Shown here one piece after another: positions 25,001-33,500 of a DNA stretch of 60,884 nucleotides. Location of the stretch: positions 1 to 60,884 of the forward strand of contig CAZGBT010000004.1 of NCBI GenBank assembly GCA_964524025.1, given 5' to 3'. Both the position numbers and the translations under genes were made by a program. Each line of letters starts with the position of its first letter. The first letter of the stretch is position 1. This DNA comes from CAZGBT01 sp964524025 (GTDB taxonomy: Archaea > Aenigmatarchaeota > Aenigmatarchaeia > CG10238-14 > EX4484-224). The notes beneath the pieces are model-generated. The model saw only the letters and a program-made list of their open reading frames with translations. It was not told the DNA's origin and ran no database searches.

Positions 25001-27063
25001 TAAACAGGTATTATCTTTTCGTTAACCTTGACTCCATGGTAAAATTTATCAGTTACCAAATCGAAAACATGACCTTTGGTTGCTACAACATTGATTATGT
25101 GCTTCCCTATTACGCTTTCAAAAACATCTATATTATCATATCTCCTTCTTCCAGGTCTTCCAAACAACCTTGCAATAATTCTAGCTTTAGTTGGAGATTC
25201 TACAATCAACAAAGTTATCCTAATCAATTCTTCTTTTTCTTTTTCTGTAATTTTACCTTCCCTTATATCCCTTATAGCCTTTCTATCCCTATCTATTTCC
25301 TCAAACAATCTTTCTAAATCAACTTCGCTAATATCCTTCCATTCCATTTCTTCTATGAACCATCTTACCCTCCTTTTTAAAGCAACAAAAGCCTTTTCTT
25401 CGTCTACTATCAAAAAGCTAGCACCTTTACTAATTCCCTTTGCGTACAGTCTAGAAGCCCTTCCGCTAGCTTGTATATAACCGATTGGATCTGGAATTAC
25501 AAGATAGAGCTGCCCTTCCCTCTCTACTAAACTGAGTTCCTTACTTTCTTTTATCTTTTTAAGAAACTCGGGCGTTATCAATTCTTTCAAAATTTCTTGA
25601 GTTCTCTTTATAACAGCGAACGGAAAGCTTAAATTTTCGCTAACTTTTTCTAAACCTTCTTTTATAGCTCTTTCTATTTCTTCCATTTCTTCTTTCTGCA
25701 ACCACCTTATTTTTTTGAGTAAATCAGCTTGCTTAAGCAAATCAATTCTTTTTCTTTCGTCCTCAACCAAATCAGCAAAGTTTTGAGTTAGGATTAAAAG
25801 TCTTACGGGGTTTACTGTATCTGGCGATAATAAAATTTCTCTTCTCGGAACCCCAGCAAAAATTACATACCTAACTTTTTCTGGTAAATCAACACCTCTC
25901 GCCAAAGGACTTCTATAACTTGCTACACCTATCAGAATTTGATACTCATCACTAATAAACTTGTCTAGGATATCTTTTTGCATTTTTTCGTAAAGATAGC
26001 ACCTTATTCCCTTATTTTCCAAAAATTCCATAACCTTTCTTCCAAATTCTCTCCCTAAAGCTGAAGGTACAAAAACGAAGCAACCAAAACCACACTTTTT
26101 AACAATTTCATAAACTTTTTCTAAAACATCCTTTTGATCTCTAGCTTTAACTTCTATGTCTTCTATATTCCTCAAAAATTCTGCTGAAAAACCTATTTCA
26201 AATCCAAGCAAATGTCTAAAAAGTTTAATTCTCTTAGTCCTTCTAGCTCTTATGGTTGCGCTTGAAACTATAAGATTTCCTATCTTTCCCTCTTCTCTTA
26301 ATTTTTTAACTTCTTTCCTTATAATTTCTAGTTGTTCGTCCTTTTTTCCTATTAATTCAAAAGTCTTTTTGATATAATCTTCAGGAATTCCTAGCAACAT
26401 TAAGACTTTATCAACGTTTTTTGAGCTTCTCAGAAAGGAATCGACATCGTCTACGAATATAAACTCAAATTTCTTGTCCTTAACTAAATCAAAATTAGTT
26501 ACTAAAAATCTTTCAGTCGTAACTAAAACATCGTAATCTTCTTTTTTAATAGCTTCTTTAACTTTCTTCCTTCTCCCAACTCCAGTATAATAACCTACTA
26601 TCAAAACTTCGAAATCCAACTTTTTAGAAAATTGAATCAATTTATCATGGGCTTGCTTGGCTAATAAACTCGTTGGAAAAATTAAATAACTCTTTAAACC
26701 TTTTTTGGCAAAGTATAAACTTGCTATTAATCCAAAAACGGTCTTTCCTAAACCAGTGGGAGCTATTATTGCAAAACTTTCTCCGCTTAACAATCTTTTA
26801 GCCCAAACTTCTTGTGCATTCCACATCTCGCTTCCTATAATCCTTACAAAAAGCTCTTTAAACTCTTCTAATCCTTGCTCAAGCTTATAAATGTAAGAAT
26901 AACCCTGCAAATTTCCTTTTTCCTTTAGGTATTCTGCTATTTCCTCTGCACTTTTCTTTTCCTCAAAAGGAAAACATTTAGAACAAGGCAAACCTAAATT
27001 TAGCCTATCGTCCGAAATAGAGGCTCCACAATTAGGGCAGCTTCTCTCGAATAAGGCTTTCAT
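22021..27063 (-). CDS. rgy: Reverse gyrase with an in-frame intein
   Basis: 1680 codons: a 1187-residue reverse gyrase interrupted by a 493-residue intein (residues 932-1424). The N-terminal zinc finger has C9, C12, C27 and C30. The SF2 helicase half has Walker A APTGLGKT (101-108), FVDDVDSFL and SSATIRARR. A second zinc finger (CRNCGEQ ... CPKCG) lies within the Toprim region that begins LLIVESPTKARII at 618, with GTDPDREGEKIAWDI. The catalytic tyrosine is Tyr1427 in CTYHRTDATTVSS. It introduces positive supercoils, a hallmark of hyperthermophiles. Third gene of a four-gene operon; its start overlaps the previous stop by 4 nt. Confidence 0.97.
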   Translation of the reverse strand: MKALFERSCPNCGASISDDRLNLGLPCSKCFPFEEKKSAEEIAEYLKEKGNLQGYSYIYKLEQGLEEFKELFVRIIGSEMWNAQEVWAKRLLSGESFAIIAPTGLGKTVFGLIASLYFAKKGLKSYLIFPTSLLAKQAHDKLIQFSKKLDFEVLIVGYYTGVGRRKKVKEAIKKEDYDVLVTTERFLVTNFDLVKDKKFEFIFVDDVDSFLRSSKNVDKVLMLLGIPEDYIKKTFELIGKKDEQLEIIRKEVKKLREEGKIGNLIVSSATIRARRTKRIKLFRHLLGFEIGFSAEFLRNIEDIEVKARDQKDVLEKVYEIVKKCGFGCFVFVPSALGREFGRKVMEFLENKGIRCYLYEKMQKDILDKFISDEYQILIGVASYRSPLARGVDLPEKVRYVIFAGVPRREILLSPDTVNPVRLLILTQNFADLVEDERKRIDLLKQADLLKKIRWLQKEEMEEIERAIKEGLEKVSENLSFPFAVIKRTQEILKELITPEFLKKIKESKELSLVEREGQLYLVIPDPIGYIQASGRASRLYAKGISKGASFLIVDEEKAFVALKRRVRWFIEEMEWKDISEVDLERLFEEIDRDRKAIRDIREGKITEKEKEELIRITLLIVESPTKARIIARLFGRPGRRRYDNIDVFESVIGKHIINVVATKGHVFDLVTDKFYHGVKVNEKIIPVYGPLRRCRNCGEQFVSFDTCPKCGSANIDKKEKILEILRRLAVQSNLVLIGTDPDREGEKIAWDIYLYIKPYNPNIRRIEFHEVTRRGILTGISNLRDIDENLVKAQIARRIEDRWVGFELSQRLWDAFYKGLSAGRVQSPVLGWIVERTKNLRKRQTIFRVKLENNVWFSFSTQEVTKKKEVEEFAEKIKEVDWKVEVEESEREIVPRPPFSTDTMIKEANRVLKFSATKTMQIAQELFELGLCLTGDTLVMLKDGRIEEIRNLNKIGERVIGITNLRENNGIITKFWKIKWKGPIYKIKLENGNEIRATPDHPFFILRNGKFGWVSSKNLKEEDYLALIHNFKGIERRSFSLLELLEKLGITNVILEFEKNFFSNNLKNLVARKVKTSTKYKYLKNHALPLYYLKKFGIDLKDAEKHVKSIYRQVARTKKIPYFKLDENFWYLAGFVLGDGSLRGSKVSIAQKPALKAEKLINSTLPFVHVFVTHNQATFSNSLIAEIFRRLGLRRGRLKGLIFSLPEKFVNSFIAGFFDSDGCVSLLYDKNTGKHNLRICLSSKRKAVLQKIAFYLASLGILTYLRKDKRTGVYELIVSNRSLEKFITRIGKYLRFKKRKLTEYYSIYKKEHKRRGDYDLLPFASILRKIGFKRGKKAFILKRLGIDVWNWLKKQTERIPRDKLVKCIECLREGEEREILKALVEAPLTWVKIEKIEKTDFNGYVYDITVSTENFFANGILSHNCTYHRTDATTVSSFGINLAKEYISEKFGEQFFVGRSWKLKEGAHECIRPTRAIDANTLAMLVNRKIYRFPRKLTRDHYMLYNLIFKRFIASQMKPCKVKVQKVKISSELASAEVERIVEIIEEGFNKISPLRIEERLQPGILKAVEVRYRRVPLKPPYTQGEIIAEMKEKGIGRPSTYAKIIETLLEEKYVKDLKGRIIATRLGFKVYQYLKQKYGHFVSEDLTREMEENLDKIEEGKLDYQQFLRTIYEQVKKLP
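22792..24270 (-). mobile_element. LAGLIDADG intein in reverse gyrase
   Basis: 493 codons. Block A starts at Cys1 (CLTGDTLVMLKDGRIEEI), block B includes ATPDHPFFI, the two endonuclease motifs are YLAGFVLGDGSL (about residue 200) and FIAGFFDSDGCV (about residue 280), block F is VYDITVSTENFFANG, and block G ends in LSHN followed by extein +1 Cys. All splicing residues (Cys1, His-Asn, Cys+1) and both LAGLIDADG acidic residues are present, so splicing and homing endonuclease activity are both plausible. The insertion is two residues before the catalytic tyrosine. Confidence 0.95.
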
Positions 27064-27527
27064 AATTTAAGTTGGTTAAAGTATTGGTTAAAAATATTTA
27101 GGGAAAGGAATAAAGAAAGGAAGGATGCGATTAATATGCCTAAAATTATTAACATACAAGATTTTTTGAATTCTAGATTAAGCAAGAATGCAATTATGGA
27201 AGCTGAATAAGCCCCGAATAGAGAAGAAACAAAAACCAAACCTATTGCCCCGAATTTTTCTACTAATCGACGCTTTTTAGCAGAAATTTTTTCTATTTTA
27301 TTAAGAAGTTTTACTAAAAACCTTGCTGTTTTATTTTTGTAATTCTTGATTTCTCTCGCCAGAAATTTTAAAAGAAAAAGAGTTAGAGAAGCTGAAATTG
27401 CGTTTAAAGAAATGGAGAGAGGTAAAAGGATAAAAAGAGGTATTCCTGCTTTAATTCCATAAACTATAGCACCTCTCGCTTCTGATAGAGGAGCTAAAGC
27501 TAGTAAGGTTACGTGAATTAATTTCAT
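27060..27527 (-). CDS. Small multidrug export (Sm_multidrug_ex) family membrane protein
   Basis: 155 residues with about four membrane spans. The start ALAPLSEARGAIVYGIKAGIP carries the P-x-x-E-x-R-G-A-I signature of the family, and a cytosolic basic loop (KNYKNKTARFLVKLL) separates two hydrophobic halves. The family name comes from one old export annotation; the substrate is unproven. Overlaps both neighbours by 4 nt inside the reverse gyrase operon. Confidence 0.7.
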   Translation of the reverse strand: MKLIHVTLLALAPLSEARGAIVYGIKAGIPLFILLPLSISLNAISASLTLFLLKFLAREIKNYKNKTARFLVKLLNKIEKISAKKRRLVEKFGAIGLVFVSSLFGAYSASIIAFLLNLEFKKSCMLIILGILIASFLSLFLSLNIFNQYFNQLKL

Positions 27528-27874
27528 TCTAGCTCTTCTAGTGCTTTCCTAAAAGCTTCTGAAATTTTTTCTAAATTAGAATATATTGCTTCGATTCCTT
27601 CCATTCCTCCGAATCTATCTATTATCGATTTGCATCTTGGATATAGCCCTTTAAGTCTTTCTAATTCTTCCGAAGCTTTTTCTAAATTTCCCTCAAGCAA
27701 ATAAATTCCAATATTAACCTGCATATCCCTTATAGCCATTACGTCCTCACCTTCGACTTCGCTTTTCGACAAATTAGTTGGGTTTGGTATGTAAAATTGA
27801 ATTTTATCATAAAGTTCTCCTAGCCTCTTTTTTACATTTTCTCTATATCTGCAAACTTTGCAAGAGCATTCCAT
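27524..27874 (-). CDS. Hypothetical protein, first gene of the reverse gyrase operon
   Basis: 116 residues from the ATG at 27874 (upstream in-frame ATG at 28006 overlaps the divergent gene and lies beyond the TATA box). The N-terminal MECSCKVCRYRENVKKRL has a C-x-C-x2-C cluster that could bind metal. The rest is helical with a TPR-like stretch (IGIYLLEGNLEKASEELERLKGLYP). No family recognised. Its stop overlaps the next start by 4 nt. Confidence 0.6.
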   Translation of the reverse strand: MECSCKVCRYRENVKKRLGELYDKIQFYIPNPTNLSKSEVEGEDVMAIRDMQVNIGIYLLEGNLEKASEELERLKGLYPRCKSIIDRFGGMEGIEAIYSNLEKISEAFRKALEELE

Positions 27875-27894
27875 AATTTTAGCTAAAAGTTTAT

Positions 27895-27904
27895 CTTTAA
27901 AAAG
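27895..27904 (-). promoter_or_regulatory. TATA box of the reverse gyrase operon
   Basis: CTTTTTAAAG on the minus strand, centred 25-26 bp upstream of the ATG at 27874. It is the only good promoter visible for the four overlapping genes down to 21833. Confidence 0.6.
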
Positions 27905-27956
27905 TCGAGAAAGTAAAGGTATTTTAACTGCAAGTTTAATTTTAGATTTGATAACA

Positions 27957-28274
27957 ATGGCAGAAAAGGAAAAGGGAGTTTTTGGTTTGCTAGCTGGCAT
28001 ATTCATGCTCCTCGGAGCAGTAGGTTACATTATCCTAGGAGTTTTATTTCTACTGGCTGCACTAGTAAAAGCAAAAGCTCCATTCGGAACGTTAGAAAAC
28101 ACTGTTAGTTTGGTGTTAGCCATCCTAATGCTAACAATAGGTATAATAGATATTGCAGGTGGTATATTTGCAATAAAAAGAATCAGATGGACATTTGCTT
28201 TGATTGCAGCAATTCTAAGCCTAAACGTACTTGCAATAGTATTTATAGCCGTAGGAAGAAAGGAATTCCACTAG
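27957..28274 (+). CDS. Small polytopic membrane protein
   Basis: 105 residues from MAEKEKGVFG at 27957. Three or four hydrophobic segments: LLAGIFMLLGAVGYIILGVLF, VSLVLAILMLTIGIIDIAGGIFA and FALIAAILSLNVLAIVFIAV. The glycine-rich spacing is like small DUF4064-type membrane proteins, but I cannot name it. An upstream in-frame ATG at 27858 lies inside the divergent gene. A single-gene unit followed by the tRNA-Leu gene on the other strand. Confidence 0.6.
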   Translation: MAEKEKGVFGLLAGIFMLLGAVGYIILGVLFLLAALVKAKAPFGTLENTVSLVLAILMLTIGIIDIAGGIFAIKRIRWTFALIAAILSLNVLAIVFIAVGRKEFH

Positions 28275-28336
28275 TCTACTTTTAAATTTTTTACATTGTT
28301 CTAATTTTCTTCAACAATGTTTCTTTAAAAGATGAA

Positions 28337-28422
28337 TGCGGGGGGTGGGATTTGAACCCACGAAGGGACTACCCCACCAGCGCCTCAGGCTGGCGCCATC
28401 GACCAGGCTAGGCGACCCCCGC
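28337..28422 (-). tRNA. tRNA-Leu (anticodon GAG)
   Basis: 86 nt with the long variable arm of a class II tRNA. Acceptor GCGGGGG pairs with CCCCCGC, the anticodon stem CCAGC/GCTGG encloses loop CTGAGGC giving GAG, and the T arm is GTGGG-TTCAAAT-CCCAC. Discriminator A; CCA not encoded. Confidence 0.96.
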
Positions 28423-28498
28423 CCAATAAATAACTTTCGGGGCAAGCATTTATATTAAAGCGATATTCATAAATGCTTTAATTAGATTAGCAATATTA

Positions 28499-29664
28499 AT
28501 GAAAAAACTGAAGATAGGTGTTACAGGGCTTGGGGAATGTTTTAAAAAGTGCTTTGGAAGCATTCTTAACATAGGTATAACTGGTTTGGGTTTTTGGTAT
28601 ATAGAAAGATTTGAAGAGTTGGATAAAAGAATTGAACTACCTAGGCTAGAAGTAGAGATTGTAGGAGCCTATGATATAAGGAAAGAAAGAGTTAAAGAAA
28701 GGGGGCTTAAGTTCCTCAAGCTAGAGGAGCTTTTTAACCAAGCAAATATTCTCATAAATTATGCACCGCCAAATACTCATACTCCATATTTGGAAAAAAG
28801 TTTAGAGAATTACTTAATTGGCTACACATGCCCCAACCACCTTATTCAGAAGAACAAGAATATGGAAAAAAGATTTGGGAAAAAACGCTAAACGAAGGTG
28901 TTGTATGTTTTTTGGATGACCACTATCATTATAAACCAGCTTGGACTACTTTCAGAAATCTCTTTTACAAAAATTTAGAAGATATAGAGTGGGAAAGTAT
29001 TTATTCAGCAGTTTTGGAATATAGAAGGAAGAAAAATTTGGAAGAGTCTGATTTTTGGAAAAGAAAAGAATGGCTAGGAAGACACCCTGGTGGTGGAGTT
29101 TCCAATGATATGCTGTTTCATGCATTAGAAATACTTCCTTTAACAAAAGATTCTCTCCGTAAGTTAAAGATAAAAAGAAGTATTTTTGGATTTATCGAAG
29201 ATGAGCTCTTCAAAAACGAGATCGGTTACGAACCCGGAGTCTCAGGTGAGACTTATATGTTTGTAGAAGCAGAATTGAACGGCTATCCCGTAAGGATGGA
29301 AGTTGGAAAATTTTTAGCTCCTTATCATGGAGGAGATAAAAACTTCTTTATGCGAAAGGGTATCTTAATGGCAAAGATTTAAAAATAGATGGATATAGCT
29401 CGAAATTTTTTAAAAGTTGAGATAGGAAGAGAAGAAATTAAAATACAAGATTGTGGGCCTGATAGATCTCACTACCTAGGACTTCTGTTTTTCTTGACTA
29501 TTGTTTGCGAAGAAGGAAGATATGCTACAGAACTTGTTGAAAGTAAGATTGAAAGGGAGCTAATAAAAGCGGATATTATGCTAAAAGCTATCGAAAAAGC
29601 TAAAAAGACAGAACCATTGTTATATAAACCTTACGAATGGAATGGTTTAGTGACCTTCCTTTAA
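28499..29664 (+). pseudogene. Gfo/Idh/MocA-type oxidoreductase, several frameshifts
   Basis: About 388 codons in pieces. The first (28499-about 28830) has a Rossmann start KIGVTGLGE, an EIVGAYDIRKER strand and NILINYAPPNTHTPY, as in Gfo/Idh/MocA enzymes. It shifts near GCCCC at about 28829 to a frame reading PQPPYSEEQEYGKKIWEKTL ... CFLDDHYHYKPAW. Near 29357 it shifts to GYLNGKDLKIDGYSS and near 29402 back to KVEIGREEIKIQDCGPDRSHYLG. Protein-level similarity is continuous across each shift, so this is one gene with three indels. Assembly error and genuine decay cannot be separated here. Family call is tentative. Confidence 0.5.
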
Positions 29665-30495
29665 ACTAGTTTCTAATAAAGATTTTAGCTCTCTTACATC
29701 GTATCTAACAAGTGCCCTTTCCCATTCTTCATAAGGAAGTACATAATGCAAAAGCTTCGATCTTAAATCTTTTAATTTTAAAACCATATCGGCAAGTGCT
29801 CTTACATCAGGTGGGTAATTGTATTCTTCTAGAACTACCAATTTTCCATGGCTTGTGGCCCAAGTTATGTCGCTTGCTGTATTTATTCCTATGCCATCTT
29901 TATATTGGGGTGCTTTTAAAACGAGTAACAAATCGCTGTCGTTAATGATTTTTCTAAAACTCCAAATTCCTTCTCTCTCTGCTTCTTCTGTAGCAGGAAT
30001 TTCTGGAATTTCTCTAGTTGAAGGTGGAAAATATAAATCAACTATATCAGAAAATAATTTTCTTACTTCTTTTTCCCTTTCATAAAGAACCTTCAAACTT
30101 CCAGCTACTGCCGTTTTAAGCCTTCTCATGATATGCCATGAATAACCATACTCTTCAATAGCAGAGCTAATTTCTGGAAGGTTTAGCAACAAAAATAAAC
30201 AACGTTGGGCAGAAATACCAAAATAATCTGCACCTATTACATTCCTTATTACCGTAGCGTTATTCATTTTTTCAATCACAACCTCGAATTTGTGCATAGT
30301 ATCATAAACCAAAAGTAATTCGGGTTCTTTTGGTTCAACTGGAAGCCTAAATATCTCTAATCTAGGAAAATTATCTTTAATCCACTCATCTTTAATCTCT
30401 TCAGTTAGCCTGTGCAAATCAAGAGGAGTATGTAAATATAACCGAAGGCAAAGAGGATTTCTGGCAAGGTATTTGAATAAGATCACTTCACTCAT
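29647..30495 (-). CDS. Hypothetical protein
   Basis: 282 residues, mixed alpha/beta, soluble, no signal peptide. Notable are an acidic proline-containing segment (PPSTREIPEIPATEEAEREG), a DLLLVLKAPQYKDGIGIN strand and a terminal helical pair LADMVLKLKDLRSKLLHYVL. I do not recognise a family. The 3' end overlaps the broken oxidoreductase by 18 nt on the opposite strand. It has its own short AT-rich upstream region shared with the tail of the subtilase gene. Confidence 0.6.
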   Translation of the reverse strand: MSEVILFKYLARNPLCLRLYLHTPLDLHRLTEEIKDEWIKDNFPRLEIFRLPVEPKEPELLLVYDTMHKFEVVIEKMNNATVIRNVIGADYFGISAQRCLFLLLNLPEISSAIEEYGYSWHIMRRLKTAVAGSLKVLYEREKEVRKLFSDIVDLYFPPSTREIPEIPATEEAEREGIWSFRKIINDSDLLLVLKAPQYKDGIGINTASDITWATSHGKLVVLEEYNYPPDVRALADMVLKLKDLRSKLLHYVLPYEEWERALVRYDVRELKSLLETSLKEGH

Positions 30496-30554
30496 AATTT
30501 TAGGAAAAAGCTAAACTTTAAAATGCTTAATTTACTTTTTGAAACAATAACCTG

Positions 30555-33500
30555 TTAGGAAAATCTTTCGAATTTTTCTAATTTTATAAAAGCAATACCA
30601 CCAACCTCTCCAACTTCACCAAAAATCCTGCCATTACCTTCTTTTAAGATTTCATAGGTAAATACGGGAATTCTTCCTGTTTCGTCTTCAAACCAGTACC
30701 ATATTCTCCCCTTTTCGCCTTTCCTTATCAAACTTAGCTTTCCTTCCAGCATAACTTTTTTGCCTTTATGGGTCAAGGGCGAAGAAGAAATTAATTTAAC
30801 TTTTGTAAAATACTCGGGTGTCTTTCTTTTAGATAACGTTTTATAGTATTTTAGCAGAATGAAAGCTAGTATGGATAACACTAAAACAATCGAGATTAGA
30901 ATAACCGGAAACTTCTTTACTTCAACTTTTTGTACTTCTTCTGCTTTCTCTACGATGTCTTCGGCTAGCTTTAGAGCTTGTTTTGCTAGTTTAATAGCTT
31001 TTTCATAGTCGCCCCCGTTATAAGCTTTTTTAGCTTCCTCGAGCAACCTTAAGCATTCCTCGTCCGCAATTTTATGCTTTTTTATGAATTCTTCGACTTG
31101 ATCTATAAGCTTTTTTGCTTCTATCCCCTCTCTTTTAACTCGTACTAAAATTTTGGTAGAATTTTCAGCGCTAGTTTTACTAGAAGTTACTAAAAAGTTT
31201 AAAATGTACTCTCCTTCTGTAAAATTGGAAAGCGTAACTAAACTTTTAATTTCTTCTCCTACTCCTAGCAGAGATTTTTCTCTAGGACTTACCAAAACTT
31301 CACAATTCCTACATTCAGGATAGAGAAAGTACAAAATTTTAATATTTTCTAAACTGCAGTTACCAGCATTTTTAACTACTATTTCAAAGCTTTTCCCTCC
31401 TTCTTCAAATTCAACCAATTTAGGAACTATCAGTCCGATCTTATAATTGCAAATAATTTGCTGCGATGAGTAATATGAAGGTTGTGATGGAATCGGGCAT
31501 GGACCACAGTCTGCTGGACAAGTTTCGCATGTCTCTCCGATATCAGGATTGCAATAGCCATCACCACAGTATTGATTAATACCAAAAGCAAATGCTTCTG
31601 TATTACTTTTTGCTTTTATTAAAATGAAATCACCAATTATTTTCTCTTCCATTATTTCTGCTTGTTTAAATGGAACTTTACAATTTTTTACTGCAAAATC
31701 CCAATCCTCGCAACTCCACACCTTAAAAGACCAACTTCTTATAGAAAAATTGTCAATGTATACAGAGCCAGGTTTTGTTCCTTCGAAAAGAGGTTCCATC
31801 TGCCAAGTCCAGTTTAAAATGTAAGTACCTGGTTCCAGTATTGCTCCAAACCTCGTCCAATTCGTTCCATCTTCAGAAGAAATTTTAAGATAAGGAGTCT
31901 GATTTATGTAAAAGATAAAATCGCCAGAACCAGGAAGTTTAAGGTACCAAAACGATATCATTGCACGCTCGTTTAGGTTTATCGTTTTACTCAACCAAGA
32001 AAGACCTAGCTCAGTGAGGTATGCATTAACGCTGAAATTACCGGAAAAGGCTTCTCTATCTGTAACGCCCCATTTTCCCGCATCGCCTCCAGTTGACCAA
32101 CCTACTGGCAACTCTCCTCCTTCCAGCCCTTCAAAATCTTCGCTTTCAATTAATTTTGAGTAATCCATTAAATCCGTCAAGTTAAACTGAGCCATTAAAA
32201 GAGAGCTTTCATATTCCCAACTAGGTTTAAATGCGTAGAATGCATATAAAATCTTCCCCCCTGAAAATAATCTACCTTCATAATATTCTGAAATAGTTCC
32301 CATCTCTTTATCTAAAGTTGAGTTTACAAAAACGACAGAAGTCCCTTCCGGGTAGGTTAACCAAATATGTAAGCTAATATTACGCTCTGGTTCAAAATAA
32401 GTAAAATTAGGTAAGGTGATTTCTTTACTCCCGTTAATTTGAAATGTCTTATAGGTTTCATCTAAAAATCCGACGGCTATGCTAATATTTCTATTAGCAG
32501 ATTCTCCTTTATGATCTTTACTTACAAAGGTTATATTTGCTAAAGGGTATACAAAGACATTCTTTGACCAATAAGCCTTTTGATGAGCTTTGTCTTCTAA
32601 GATTAAGCTTAAATTATACATCCCTGGGCTAAGATTAAAACTAGCATCCCAGCATTCCTTACATGAGGTCAAATTATAAGGCTCTCCTGTTAATTTATCA
32701 TAATACGTCTTGCCTTTCCATATTAAATCTAGAGGTTTTTGCCATGTTTCATTACTTATGTTACCTTTGACAAAATGATTAGCTTCGCTTTGAGTGCTTA
32801 TAACAATGGTTATGTCATCTCTCAAAGTAGGATAATCTGGTTTTATGGTTATAGATTCAAATTTTGGTGGTTTTGTTACGTTAGCAAATAAAATTCGTGT
32901 AACATTCACTTCTTCGCAAGGTGTAGTAAATTGAAGAGTAATCGTATAGTTTCCATAATTTCTTGGGATAAAATAAAATTCTTTTTCTTCCATTACCTTA
33001 CTCCAACTCCAATTCAAATCACTTTTGTTGATTGTAAGCAAAGCTCCTGCAAGAGTTGCATTTATCAAAACTTCAGAATGGATTGGGACTACCTTTTTAA
33101 CATAAAAAGTAGGCTCAATTATTTTAATAGTAGTCCTGTTCTTTGCTGGAAGGTAAATTCCTGTTCCATAAAATTTTAGAGATAGATTAACATCCCCGTA
33201 ACTAAGAGTACATGGTATTTTAAAACTTACATTATACCAGCCACGAGGATAATCATGTTTAGAAGTATACTCACGAGATTCACTTTTATAAGCATCCAGG
33301 AAAGTATCATTGAGGAAAACTTCAAACCTAAGATTATGAGCTGTAAGATTCCCTTTAATATATGACTCCTCTCCTTTCACTACTTCTTGCGGAGTCGAAA
33401 TTGTTATCACAGGTTGTTTAGCTGGAATTGCAATCGGTGAAATTGTATAGTTAATATGATTTCCGCTTGAATCACTTATATAGATCTTTAAATCAAGCTT

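Noticed and set aside
24176..25480. Plus-strand frames of 73-134 codons opposite reverse gyrase
   Set aside because: Antisense shadows of conserved helicase, topoisomerase and intein sequence.
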